This document shows positions 1 through 6,595 of a stretch of DNA of 7,163 nucleotides, one piece after another (within the stretch, counting starts at the first letter, position 1; the number at the start of each line of letters is the position of its first letter). This stretch comes from Spirochaetales bacterium (lineage in GTDB: Bacteria; Spirochaetota; Spirochaetia; Treponematales; Rectinemataceae): NCBI GenBank assembly GCA_015657395.1, contig JADLKI010000008.1, positions 79,048-86,210 of the forward strand. Direction: 5' to 3'. A program made the position numbers and the translations under genes. The notes beneath the pieces are model-generated. The model made no database searches. It was not told the DNA's origin and was given only the letters and a program-made list of their open reading frames with translations.

Positions 1-699
1 GGGACGCACAACTTCTGGGCGCCGGAAGTGTACCGGTACAAAGACTCCTTCTACATGTTCGCCAGCTTCAAGGCGCGGGGACACGAGCGGGCGACGCAGA
101 TTCTGCGGGCCGAGACTCCCCTCGGGCCTTTCGAACTGCACTCGGCCGGGCCGGTGACCCCTCCCGGATGGGAATGTCTCGACGGGACTTTCTTTGTGGA
201 AGACGGGCGGCCCTGGCTTATCTTTTCGCACGAGTGGGTGCAGGTCAACGACGGCGAAATCTGGGCGGTCCCCCTGTCGCCGGACCTTGGCCGGGCAGAA
301 GGAAAACCGACGCTGCTGTTCCGCGGCTCCGCGGGGCCCTGGACAAAAGGCTTGTTGCGGCGGGACGGCAGCGGCCTTGAGGATGCCCGCGTGACCGACG
401 GCCCTTTTGTATATCGGGCGGACCAGGGGAATCTATTTCTGCTGTGGTCGAGCATCGCCCGGTCGGGATACGCCCTCGGAGTAGCCCGATCCGAATCGGG
501 TCGGATCGAGGGCCCGTGGATGCAGCAGGCGAAACCGCTTCTGGAAGCGGGCCGGGGGCACGGCATGATTTTTCAGGCCTTTGATGGCAGGGCCTATATC
601 GCATATCATTACCCCAACGATACTCCCAACGAGCGCTTTCATTTCAGAGAGGTCGGCCTGGAAGGCGCGCGGCTCGCGCACAGAGGAGAGGAGCGGTAA
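1..699 (+). CDS. GH43-type glycoside hydrolase, 5'-truncated by window start
   Basis: This is the C-terminal 232 residues of a five-bladed beta-propeller glycosidase of the GH43 type, a family of mostly beta-xylosidases and alpha-L-arabinofuranosidases. The frame is open from base 1, so the gene begins upstream and the GTG at 28 is not its start. Visible motifs, numbered from the first codon: WAPEV at 6-10; LDGTFFVEDG at 60-69, whose Asp61 fits the pKa-modulating Asp; TDGPFVY at 132-138 at the place of the usual EGP general-acid motif; and GHGM with His187, matching the conserved propeller His. The N-terminal blade with the catalytic-base Asp, roughly 80-100 residues, should lie outside the window. 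No signal peptide can be judged. The stop is three bases before the next glycosidase start, so the two are very probably co-transcribed. Substrate specificity cannot be read from the sequence. The family call is confident, the exact activity is not. Confidence 0.88.
   Translation, partial: GTHNFWAPEVYRYKDSFYMFASFKARGHERATQILRAETPLGPFELHSAGPVTPPGWECLDGTFFVEDGRPWLIFSHEWVQVNDGEIWAVPLSPDLGRAEGKPTLLFRGSAGPWTKGLLRRDGSGLEDARVTDGPFVYRADQGNLFLLWSSIARSGYALGVARSESGRIEGPWMQQAKPLLEAGRGHGMIFQAFDGRAYIAYHYPNDTPNERFHFREVGLEGARLAHRGEER
682..693 (+). promoter_or_regulatory. Shine-Dalgarno of the six-hairpin glycosidase gene
   Basis: A purine run AGAGGAGAGGAG lies inside the last codons of the GH43 gene and ends nine bases before the ATG at 703. 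It supports that start and suggests translational coupling between the two glycosidase genes. Confidence 0.75.
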
Positions 700-702
700 C
701 CC

Positions 703-2817
703 ATGGCGATCGACCGGCATGCTCTGGTGAGGCGACACAACCCTGTCCTCCACGCGGCGGACCCATTCTCCCCGCTCTCGGTAGGAAACGGCGAATTCGC
801 GTTTACCGCAGATATCACGGGCCTGCAGAGTTTTCTCCCGAAGGAGCCCGGCGCGACTCCTCTCTGCACCATGGCGCAGTGGGGGTTCCACTCCTATCCC
901 GAAACAGAGGGCTTTGCGCGCAATCCCGCACGCCTCAGGCGCAGTTATTTCGATGCAGAGAGGGGAACCGGCGGCTATATGACCGATCCTGCGGGTCAGG
1001 AACGACTGTACCGCGAGCTGCGGATAAATCCACACAGGCTCAACCTCGGGAGAATAGGTTTTATACTTGAGGGAAAAGAACTTTCCGCACAGCAGGTCAG
1101 CGATATCGAGCAGATTCTGGACCTCTGGAGCGGGGAACTGAGAAGCTCATTTCTGTACAGGGAACTGCCGGTCCAGGTGCTCACGCTCTGCCATCCGACG
1201 GAGGATATTCTGGGCATTCGCATCCTGTCGCCGCTGCTTGCGCAGGGCAATCTCAGGGTGCAGCTCTCCTTTCCCTACGGGTCCCACGAAATGGACGCCT
1301 CCGACTGGCGCGCGGAAGACTGCCACGAGACCCGCGTGCTCGGGGACACACAGAGAACGGCCGTATCACTGCTGCGGATCCTCGACAAAGACCACTACTA
1401 TGTGAATGCCTCGGTGAATGAAGGCGAGCACTCCCACATCGAGAGGACGGGGCGGCACGCGTTCGAATTCGTAGCCTCAGGACCTTTTCTGGAGATAGTG
1501 ATCCACTTTTCTGCTGAGGAAATAAGGGAAGATTTGCCCTCGTTCCGGGAAATCCAGAATGCGGCGCAACGGTCCTGGGAAGAATTCTGGTCCTCGGGAG
1601 GCGCCGTCGAGCTCGCCGACAGCAGAGACGCGCGTGCCCCGGAGCTGGAGCGGCGCATTGTCCTCTCACGCTACCTCACCGCCATTCAGTGCGCGGGTTC
1701 ATATCCCCCGGCGGAGACCGGCCTGACCTGCAACAGCTGGTATGGCAAGTTCCACCTGGAGATGCACTACTGGCATGCGGCCCACTTTATTCCCTGGGGG
1801 AAACCGGCGCTGTTCGAGCGGAGCTTCGGCTGGTACAGGAAGATCCTCAAATCCGCAAAGCGGCGGGCAGAAGAACAGGGTTACGCGGGTGCCCGCTGGC
1901 CCAAAATGACCGATCCTTCGGGCAGGGACAGTCCCTCATTCATCGGCCCCCTCCTCTGCTGGCAACAGCCCCATCCCATCATGTACGCAGAACTGCTGCG
2001 CATGGCCCATCCCGAGCGCTCCATTCTTGCCGAATATGAGGACATCGTGGCGGCGACCGCCGACTTTATGGCGAGCTTCACACAGTGGAATGAATCGAAA
2101 CAGCGATTTGAACTGGTCCCGCCCCTGATCCCCGTCCAGGAAAACCACAGGCCGGAGCAGACGCTCAATCCGCCTTTTGAACTCGAATACTGGCGATGGG
2201 GGCTCTCCACCGCGATACGCTGGCTCGGCGCGCTCGGATACGGCGAGCCCCAGGAGTGGGAACGGATTGTTGCCGGCCTTGCACCGCTTCCTTTGGATCC
2301 GCAGCGGAACATCTACCTCGCCCACGAAGCCTGCCCCGCGACCTATGAGGAATTCGCCGAGGATCACCCTGCGATGCTGTTCACCCTGGGTGTCCTGCCT
2401 GGGGCCTCCGTAAACAGAGAGTCCATGTCCCGAACCCTCGATGCGGTCCTCCGCGCCTGGGACCGAAAATCGCTCTGGGGCTGGGATTTTCCCGCGATGG
2501 CCATGACCGCGGCCCGGCTGGGCAGAACCCGCGACGCGGTAGATCTCCTGCTGATGGAGACACCCAAAAACACCTACAGGCCGAACGGCCACAATCCCCA
2601 GCTGCCGCGCACCGATCTTCCGGTGTACCTGCCCGGCAACGGGGCGCTCCTTTTGGCCATTGCGCTCATGACAGGAGGTTGGGGAGAAGGCAAAGCCGCG
2701 GCGAATCCAGCCCCAATGGCCGCACGTTCGTCTGGAAGCACGCATGCACACGCGCCGGGCTTCCCGGACGACGGAAGCTGGACCGTGCAGGTCGAGGGCA
2801 TCAGCCCGCTGCCCTGA
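703..2817 (+). CDS. Six-hairpin (alpha/alpha)6 glycosidase-like protein, GH65/GH95-related
   Basis: This 704-residue protein resembles uncharacterised proteins often labelled six-hairpin glycosidase or GH65-like. The N-terminus (about 1-330) has the opening VRRHNPVLHAADPFSPLSVGN, shared by recall with that group, and reads as a beta-sandwich-type domain. The remainder looks like the helical (alpha/alpha)6 barrel. It includes TCNSWYGKF from residue 342 and EMHYWHAAHF at 353-362, which recalls the EMNYW segment of GH95 but lacks the NxN pair used there. It also has WGWDFP at 592-597 with Asp595, and YLPGNGALLLAIALM from residue 642. No signal peptide is seen, so it is probably cytoplasmic and may act on imported oligosaccharides. 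The ATG at 703 is fixed by a strong purine-rich ribosome site and by family-like sequence right at the start. Near the C-terminus an Ala/Ser-rich stretch before APGFPDDGSW looks like a small insertion. The fold assignment is fair; reaction and substrate are unknown. Confidence 0.8.
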   Translation: MAIDRHALVRRHNPVLHAADPFSPLSVGNGEFAFTADITGLQSFLPKEPGATPLCTMAQWGFHSYPETEGFARNPARLRRSYFDAERGTGGYMTDPAGQERLYRELRINPHRLNLGRIGFILEGKELSAQQVSDIEQILDLWSGELRSSFLYRELPVQVLTLCHPTEDILGIRILSPLLAQGNLRVQLSFPYGSHEMDASDWRAEDCHETRVLGDTQRTAVSLLRILDKDHYYVNASVNEGEHSHIERTGRHAFEFVASGPFLEIVIHFSAEEIREDLPSFREIQNAAQRSWEEFWSSGGAVELADSRDARAPELERRIVLSRYLTAIQCAGSYPPAETGLTCNSWYGKFHLEMHYWHAAHFIPWGKPALFERSFGWYRKILKSAKRRAEEQGYAGARWPKMTDPSGRDSPSFIGPLLCWQQPHPIMYAELLRMAHPERSILAEYEDIVAATADFMASFTQWNESKQRFELVPPLIPVQENHRPEQTLNPPFELEYWRWGLSTAIRWLGALGYGEPQEWERIVAGLAPLPLDPQRNIYLAHEACPATYEEFAEDHPAMLFTLGVLPGASVNRESMSRTLDAVLRAWDRKSLWGWDFPAMAMTAARLGRTRDAVDLLLMETPKNTYRPNGHNPQLPRTDLPVYLPGNGALLLAIALMTGGWGEGKAAANPAPMAARSSGSTHAHAPGFPDDGSWTVQVEGISPLP

Positions 2818-2877
2818 GAGTGCCCCATGCAGAAGCAGGCGGCGCGCACGACCGGAGCCCTTGTTTTTCCGGGCGAC

Positions 2878-3261
2878 CTAGGATTGCCTGTCCAGGCCCT
2901 GCGCTCCCCGGCAGAGCCCCAGCGACGCGATCCAGCCGCCCCGGTTCCAGAGCGTGCAGCCGCCTTTCGTCTCGGTCAGTTCGCCGTGCCGCTCCCTGAT
3001 GGCGGCGAGCATCGGCGAAGACAGGGCCTCTTCGAGCGAGCCGACTGCGGCGTTCCTGTCGGAGAAGGGGGCAAAGGGGCAGGCTTCGAGCCTTCCCTCG
3101 GGCGAAAGATGGATGAAGCCCCTGCCCGCCGCCAGACAGCCGCCGTATGCCTCTTCGTCCCCCGGCAGAATGACGACGGGAAAAGGCAGTCCCGAGAAGC
3201 GCGCCGCCTCGAAAAAATCCGAAATGCGGATATCGAAGAGATCTCTGGGTTCAACGCTCAT
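2878..3261 (-). pseudogene. C-terminal remnant of a SPASM/twitch-type radical SAM protein
   Basis: From an ATG at 3261 this frame encodes 127 residues. Residues about 26-112 match the C-terminal auxiliary-cluster part of certain radical SAM proteins: LPGDEEAYGGCLAAGRG, HLSPEGRLEACPFAPFSD, a SLEEALSSP helix and a KGGCTLW segment. Cysteines 42, 61 and 102 are candidate iron-sulfur ligands. The radical SAM core with its CxxxCxxC motif, expected on the N-terminal side, is absent. The frame runs open upstream to about 3465 but that stretch shows nothing like it, and a direct repeat plus an unrelated ATPase gene occupy the position. I therefore read it as a 5'-deleted gene. It is convergent with the glycosidase operon, with the stops 60 bp apart. 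The last residues after GGW look shifted from the family and may also be eroded. A short free-standing iron-sulfur protein is a less likely alternative. Confidence 0.72.
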
Positions 3262-3454
3262 AGTACTTCTATCCCCTATGGACGGGTCGGACGACCTTCT
3301 GCGGGCGGATAGTATGCTCTGAGATGCCTCTCGTCCATGCGCTGGCCGACCCCCCTGGCCAGCCAAATATAACGAACTTAAACATTTAGAAAAAGTAGAG
3401 GTAAATCGATGAGGCGGCCGCGCATAAATATGACGCTCGGCACTCACAATACCA
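3262..3454. other. Intergenic spacer with a short inverted repeat
   Basis: No convincing gene is seen here. A 7-bp perfect inverted repeat GCTGGCC/GGCCAGC (3341-3347 and 3357-3363, 9-nt loop) lacks a T-run on either strand. It is followed by an AT-rich patch, about 3364-3410, of lower GC than its surroundings. This is where the missing 5' part of the radical SAM gene should be, so it may mark old deletion or insertion boundaries. Confidence 0.5.
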
Positions 3455-3482
3455 AAAATCCGCAACTATGCTGCGGATTTTT
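3454..3482 (-). terminator. Terminator-like hairpin in repeat copy 1, downstream of the ATPase gene
   Basis: An 11-bp perfect stem, AAAAATCCGCA (3454-3464) with TGCGGATTTTT (3472-3482), closes a 7-nt loop. Read on the minus strand it follows the ATPase stop by 60 bases, and its 3' arm ends in five T, the form of a rho-independent terminator with the U-tract inside the stem. It is symmetric, so it could also act on the plus strand. The GC core is short, so efficiency is uncertain. Confidence 0.55.
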
Positions 3483-3507
3483 GCCAATTTTCCGCAGGAG
3501 AAGCGCG
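3455..3507. repeat. 53-bp perfect direct repeat, copy 1 (left of ATPase gene)
   Basis: All 53 bases are identical and in the same orientation as at 4707-4759. Identity stops at once on both sides (A3454 versus G4706, G3508 versus T4760). The unit begins AAAATCCGCA and ends AGAAGCGCG. It contains a hairpin at its left end and a further TCCGCA at 3491-3496. It lies 35 bases beyond the ATPase stop codon, on that gene's downstream side. Two copies bracketing a single gene suggest a recombination or insertion footprint, or a dispersed genomic repeat. Confidence 0.95.
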
Positions 3508-3542
3508 GAATTAGCCCGCACGGTGCACCACACATTTAAGCC

Positions 3543-4682
3543 TCAGCCCGCGTAAGCATTCTGCCAGAGCCGGGAGAGAAATTCCTTCACCGGCAGAATC
3601 TCGATGCCTTCGGAAAGGCGCGGCTCCGGCGCCTGGGACACGAGGATACGGTACTTGAAGTTATTCTCATCGCCAATCGCCGCGAGCCCTTTCAGGTGAC
3701 GGCGGTCGGGTATCTCGGTGGCTTTGACTTCGACTGCAATCTCATCCCCGATGACGAAATCTACCTCTTTATTGTCCTGCGTCCGCCAGAAGCTCAAGGG
3801 TCGATCGTCGCGGGTATAGTCGAGCCATGCGCGGAGCTCACAGTAGACGAAGTGTTCGAGCGCCTTCCCGTATTCCTCCGTACCAGGCGCCACCTCGCGA
3901 ATCCCCGCGAGGGCGTTTCTCACGCCCACATCGAAAAAATAATATTTGCCCGCAGAGGCCGGCTTTCGCTTTTTGCCACCCTTCCATGGCTCCAAGACTT
4001 CACCGATCAAGGTGTCGGAAAGAATATAAAAATATTCGCGAACCGTCCTCGATGGGACCGCAGCATCTGATCCCCAAGCCTCGTAATTTACCTGCTCCCC
4101 CGAAAAAAGCGCCGCGCTGCGCAAAAACCTCGCAAATGCATCGAGCTTTCGCGCCGCGCCTTCGGCGGCGATCTCCTCCTGAAGATAGGCTCCACAATAG
4201 ACTTTCAGATCGTCCCAGGGATCATCAGAGTCATAGATGGCTGGCAAAGTCCCAAACGTAAGCACTCGTTCAAGGTCATACTCACCGATCTCCGCAGAGA
4301 CCAGAGGGTGCAGGTGCAGCACACGCGCCCTTCCGCCGAGAAGATTGACGCCCCCACGGCGAAGCTTCCTCGCGCTCGATCCCGTCAGAATGAATCGCAG
4401 ATGCCTGTCTTCGATGAGGGAATGAACCTCATCCAGCAACACAGGAAGTTTCTGAATCTCATCGATGATCACTGTATTCCCGGCGGCCTGGGTCTCGAGT
4501 TCCTCCCGCAGGATCGAAGGCCTAAGCGACAACCTCAGAAATGTGTCGGAACGCAAGAGATCATAATACTTGGCATCCGGAAACTTCTTCCTGAGAAGAT
4601 AGGTTTTGCCGGTGAGCCGCGGTCCGAAGAGAAATACCGACTTGTTTTCCCTGCCGATTTCGAGCTTTCGGGCGTAGTCCAT
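3543..4682 (-). CDS. AAA-family ATPase with C-terminal DUF4143 domain
   Basis: This 379-residue protein is of the usual length and layout for the AAA_14/DUF4143 group, whose cellular role is not settled. Walker A is GPRLTGKT at 20-27, Walker B is VIIDEIQKLP at 71-80 (Asp74, Glu75), and FILTGSSARKL at 97-107 resembles sensor 1. The C-terminal part has KYYFFDVGVRNAL at 246-258 and a PD-(D/E)XK-like core with Glu306, Asp308 and E318-V-K320, typical of DUF4143. The ATG at 4682 is chosen because MDYARKLEIG fits the family's opening. A TTG at 4739 extends the frame by 19 codons, but these would come largely from the flanking repeat. There is no signal peptide or membrane segment, so it is cytoplasmic. 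It stands alone on the minus strand between direct repeats and is divergent from the binding-protein gene. Such genes are often multicopy in anaerobes. The frame is intact with all ATPase motifs, so it is probably functional. Confidence 0.92.
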   Translation of the reverse strand: MDYARKLEIGRENKSVFLFGPRLTGKTYLLRKKFPDAKYYDLLRSDTFLRLSLRPSILREELETQAAGNTVIIDEIQKLPVLLDEVHSLIEDRHLRFILTGSSARKLRRGGVNLLGGRARVLHLHPLVSAEIGEYDLERVLTFGTLPAIYDSDDPWDDLKVYCGAYLQEEIAAEGAARKLDAFARFLRSAALFSGEQVNYEAWGSDAAVPSRTVREYFYILSDTLIGEVLEPWKGGKKRKPASAGKYYFFDVGVRNALAGIREVAPGTEEYGKALEHFVYCELRAWLDYTRDDRPLSFWRTQDNKEVDFVIGDEIAVEVKATEIPDRRHLKGLAAIGDENNFKYRILVSQAPEPRLSEGIEILPVKEFLSRLWQNAYAG

Positions 4683-4688
4683 GGAGAC

Positions 4689-4717
4689 AGTATAAGTGAA
4701 ATCCAGAAAATCCGCAA
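4689..4717 (-). promoter_or_regulatory. Candidate promoter of the ATPase gene, near-leaderless
   Basis: On the minus strand TTGCGG (4712-4717) is followed by a 17-bp spacer and TATACT (4689-4694), a 5/6 match to the -10 consensus. The -35 is a weak match but keeps TTG. Only six bases separate the -10 from the ATG at 4682, so transcription would begin at or next to the start codon. No Shine-Dalgarno is visible. The -35 hexamer lies in repeat copy 2, in one arm and the edge of the loop of its hairpin. Confidence 0.5.
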
Positions 4718-4759
4718 CTATGCTGCGGATTTTTGCCAATTTTCCGCAGGAGAAGCGCG
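4707..4759. repeat. 53-bp perfect direct repeat, copy 2 (right of ATPase gene)
   Basis: This copy is identical to 3455-3507 over all 53 bases and begins 24 bases upstream of the ATPase start codon. It carries the same 10-bp stem (4707-4716 with 4724-4733, 7-nt loop) and the distal TCCGCA. Copy starts are 1252 bp apart, so the interval holds little more than the ATPase gene. Recombination between the copies would remove the gene and leave one repeat. Confidence 0.95.
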
Positions 4760-4931
4760 TCTCCGCACCCGCGGCCTCCTACAGATTCAATTCATAGAAG
4801 CTGCATATATATACAGAATGCTATTGACGGCCCGCACAATGGGTGTTAGGGTATCCTGCATCCCAGTCATAGGCTGTCGTGCCACATGTCGGGCCAAATT
4901 CTCAATCAGCACAACTGCAGAGGAGGTTAAG
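4760..4931 (+). promoter_or_regulatory. Leader and candidate promoter of the binding-protein operon
   Basis: This intergenic stretch holds no gene. The best sigma-70-like match is TTGACG (4824-4829, 5/6), a 17-bp spacer and TAGGGT (4847-4852, keeping only the outer -10 positions), which would give a leader of about 70 nt. An AT-rich TATATATA tract at 4804-4812 may add a second -10-like element. A strong Shine-Dalgarno AGAGGAGGT (4919-4927) sits four bases before the ATG at 4932. The frame is open far upstream of that ATG, but the extension is antisense to the ATPase gene and is not coding. Confidence 0.45.
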
Positions 4932-6512
4932 ATGTCGAAAAGATTCACCATCTTTTTCGTATGGTTCATCGCATTGGCGGGCATTGTCGTCCCCGCATCG
5001 GCCGCGACTCCTGTCGCTGGAGGTACACTCAGGATCGCCGTGTCCAGCCTGCAGAACCTTCAACTGTACAAGACGGCGCAGAATGACATTACGGATGCCC
5101 AGAGCTGCATTTTCGACACGCTGTTTGCCATAGGGAAAAACGACTTCAAGCCGATTCCGGCGTTCGCCGAAAGCTGGACCAACCCGGACCCCCTCACCTG
5201 GGTCTTCAAACTCAGAAAGGGCGTGAAGTTCCACGACGACAATCCTGTGTTCCCAAAAGGGAAAAGCCGCGAAGCGACTGCCGAGGATGTCGTCTATTCA
5301 ATCAACTTCATGATGAAGACCACGACCGCGTGGACCCTGGGGCCCGTGACCTCGGTGAAGGCGCTGGACCGCTACACTGTCGAGATAAAGACGCAGACTC
5401 CCCAGCCCTTCCTCGTGAATGATCCCAACAGGCTCTGCCGTGTCGCCATCGTTCCCAAAGAGGCGATCGACAAGCTCGGCGAGGATGGATTCGCCAAGTA
5501 TCCGATCGGCACAGGGCCATTCAAGTTCAAGAGCTTTTCGCCGGATTCGGGGCTGCTCCTCGTCAAAAACGCTTCCTATTTCCTTCCGGTCTATCTGGAC
5601 GCGGTTGAGTTCGTGGTCATTCCCGATCCGATCAGCCAGTCCATCGCACTTCAGTCGGGCGAAGTGGATGTCATCAAATACCTGTTCAATCTGGAGATGG
5701 CGGACAGTTTCGAAAAGAACGCCAATTTCAATGTGATCAAATCCGGCGGCGGTTCGTATCGCGGCCTTGGCTTCAATGTGACGGTGGAACCTTTCAACAA
5801 GCTGGAGGTCCGCAAGGGCATCTCGATGCTGCTGGATATTGATGTTGCCTATAAAGCGGTCATCGGGTCGCATGGGGAACGCGCCTACTGCCAGGTTCCG
5901 CCATGGGTGCCTTTCGGCTATGATCCTTCCCTCAAAAGCCTCTGGGCCTACAATCCCGGCGAAGGGCTGAGACTTCTCAAGGCGAATGGTTTCAGCAGCA
6001 CTGATTCGAACGGTTTCCTGCAATACAACGGAAAACCATTCAAGATCGAAATCAAGACACTCGCCGGCTCCCAGACAAAGGCCCTGACGATCCTCGCAAC
6101 GCAGCTGCGCGAAAAGGGCATCAATGCGAGTGTTCTGACTGAAGATACCGCGGTGTGGGCCGATGATCTTCTGAAGGGGAATACCGGATTGTTCTTCGAT
6201 TACAGTTTCGCCGGAACCACAGGTTTTCATTCCCTCTTTCACAGCAGCATGATCGGGATGTCGAACACCCATTTCTACAAAAATGCGGATGTGGATGCGA
6301 CTCTGGACAAGGCCCTGGCAACGACGAATTTCGATGAACTGTCGGCGCTGTGGAAGAAAGCCCAGAAACAGGTATTCCAGGACGTCGCGGGAATTCCTCT
6401 CTATTTTGAATACGCATATTCCATTGTGAACAAGAAGGTCATAGATTTTGTGCCTCCTTGGGGCGGGCTGCACCTGGTCTCCACTGAAAACAGCGTCTGG
6501 CTCAGCAAATAA
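4932..6512 (+). CDS. ABC transporter substrate-binding protein, family 5 (Dpp/Opp type)
   Basis: This 526-residue periplasmic binding protein of the SBP_bac_5 family captures ligand for an inner-membrane importer. Residues 1-24 form a Sec signal peptide: Ser-Lys-Arg, a hydrophobic core, then PASA before ATP, with no lipobox Cys. The mature protein opens with GGTLRIAV at 30-37. It then has AFAESW at about 77-82 with LTWVFKLRKGVKFHDD following, the ATAEDVVYSINFM segment, and GTGPFKFKSF from 193, all typical of the family. The length is usual for the family and the frame is intact to TAA. The ATG at 4932 is set by the perfect ribosome site and by the signal peptide directly behind it. The next gene downstream is a cognate permease, separated by a hairpin. 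The family includes binders of dipeptides, oligopeptides, nickel and also oligosaccharides. The glycosidases nearby hint at a sugar ligand, but this is not shown by the sequence. Confidence 0.95.
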   Translation: MSKRFTIFFVWFIALAGIVVPASAATPVAGGTLRIAVSSLQNLQLYKTAQNDITDAQSCIFDTLFAIGKNDFKPIPAFAESWTNPDPLTWVFKLRKGVKFHDDNPVFPKGKSREATAEDVVYSINFMMKTTTAWTLGPVTSVKALDRYTVEIKTQTPQPFLVNDPNRLCRVAIVPKEAIDKLGEDGFAKYPIGTGPFKFKSFSPDSGLLLVKNASYFLPVYLDAVEFVVIPDPISQSIALQSGEVDVIKYLFNLEMADSFEKNANFNVIKSGGGSYRGLGFNVTVEPFNKLEVRKGISMLLDIDVAYKAVIGSHGERAYCQVPPWVPFGYDPSLKSLWAYNPGEGLRLLKANGFSSTDSNGFLQYNGKPFKIEIKTLAGSQTKALTILATQLREKGINASVLTEDTAVWADDLLKGNTGLFFDYSFAGTTGFHSLFHSSMIGMSNTHFYKNADVDATLDKALATTNFDELSALWKKAQKQVFQDVAGIPLYFEYAYSIVNKKVIDFVPPWGGLHLVSTENSVWLSK

Positions 6513-6532
6513 CGGCACAGCAATCCGCCTGC

Positions 6533-6575
6533 AGGCTTTTCCGGCTTCCCCCGCGCGGAGAGGTCGGAAAAGCCT
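6533..6575 (+). terminator. Inverted repeat between binding protein and permease genes
   Basis: AGGCTTTTCCG (6533-6543) pairs perfectly with CGGAAAAGCCT (6565-6575) across a 21-nt GC-rich loop that can itself fold in part (CCGCGCGG core). Only three T follow in TTTCAAT, so it may be a leaky terminator or an mRNA-stabilising hairpin. Either would give more binding protein than permease, a common arrangement in ABC importer operons. Confidence 0.65.
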
Positions 6576-6595
6576 TTCAATAAGAGAAACGGGAA

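Noticed and set aside
1936..2751. Minus-strand open frame of 271 codons inside the six-hairpin gene
   Set aside because: It is fully overlapped by a protein with clear family sequence, and its own translation is low-complexity with no motif.
2852..2872. Possible terminator between the convergent glycosidase and radical SAM remnant (CCGGA/TCCGG)
   Set aside because: The stem is only five pairs, the T-run is in the loop rather than after the stem, and nothing else in 2818-2877 supports termination.
4683..4739. TTG start at 4739 for the ATPase
   Set aside because: It would add 19 residues derived mostly from the DNA repeat, lacks a ribosome site, and the family sequence begins at the ATG at 4682.
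3455..4759. CRISPR array or classical insertion sequence
   Set aside because: There are only two repeats, more than 1 kb apart, with a gene between; no transposase or terminal inverted repeats are present.
4308..4931. In-frame open stretch of 208 codons upstream of the binding-protein ATG, which could be read as a 734-residue protein
   Set aside because: It is antisense to the ATPase gene, shows no family resemblance, and the ATG at 4932 has a perfect ribosome site followed directly by a signal peptide.
5298..6518. Long minus-strand open frame of 406 codons over the binding-protein gene
   Set aside because: It is a mirror of the codon pattern of the intact binding-protein gene and its translation has no recognisable domain.
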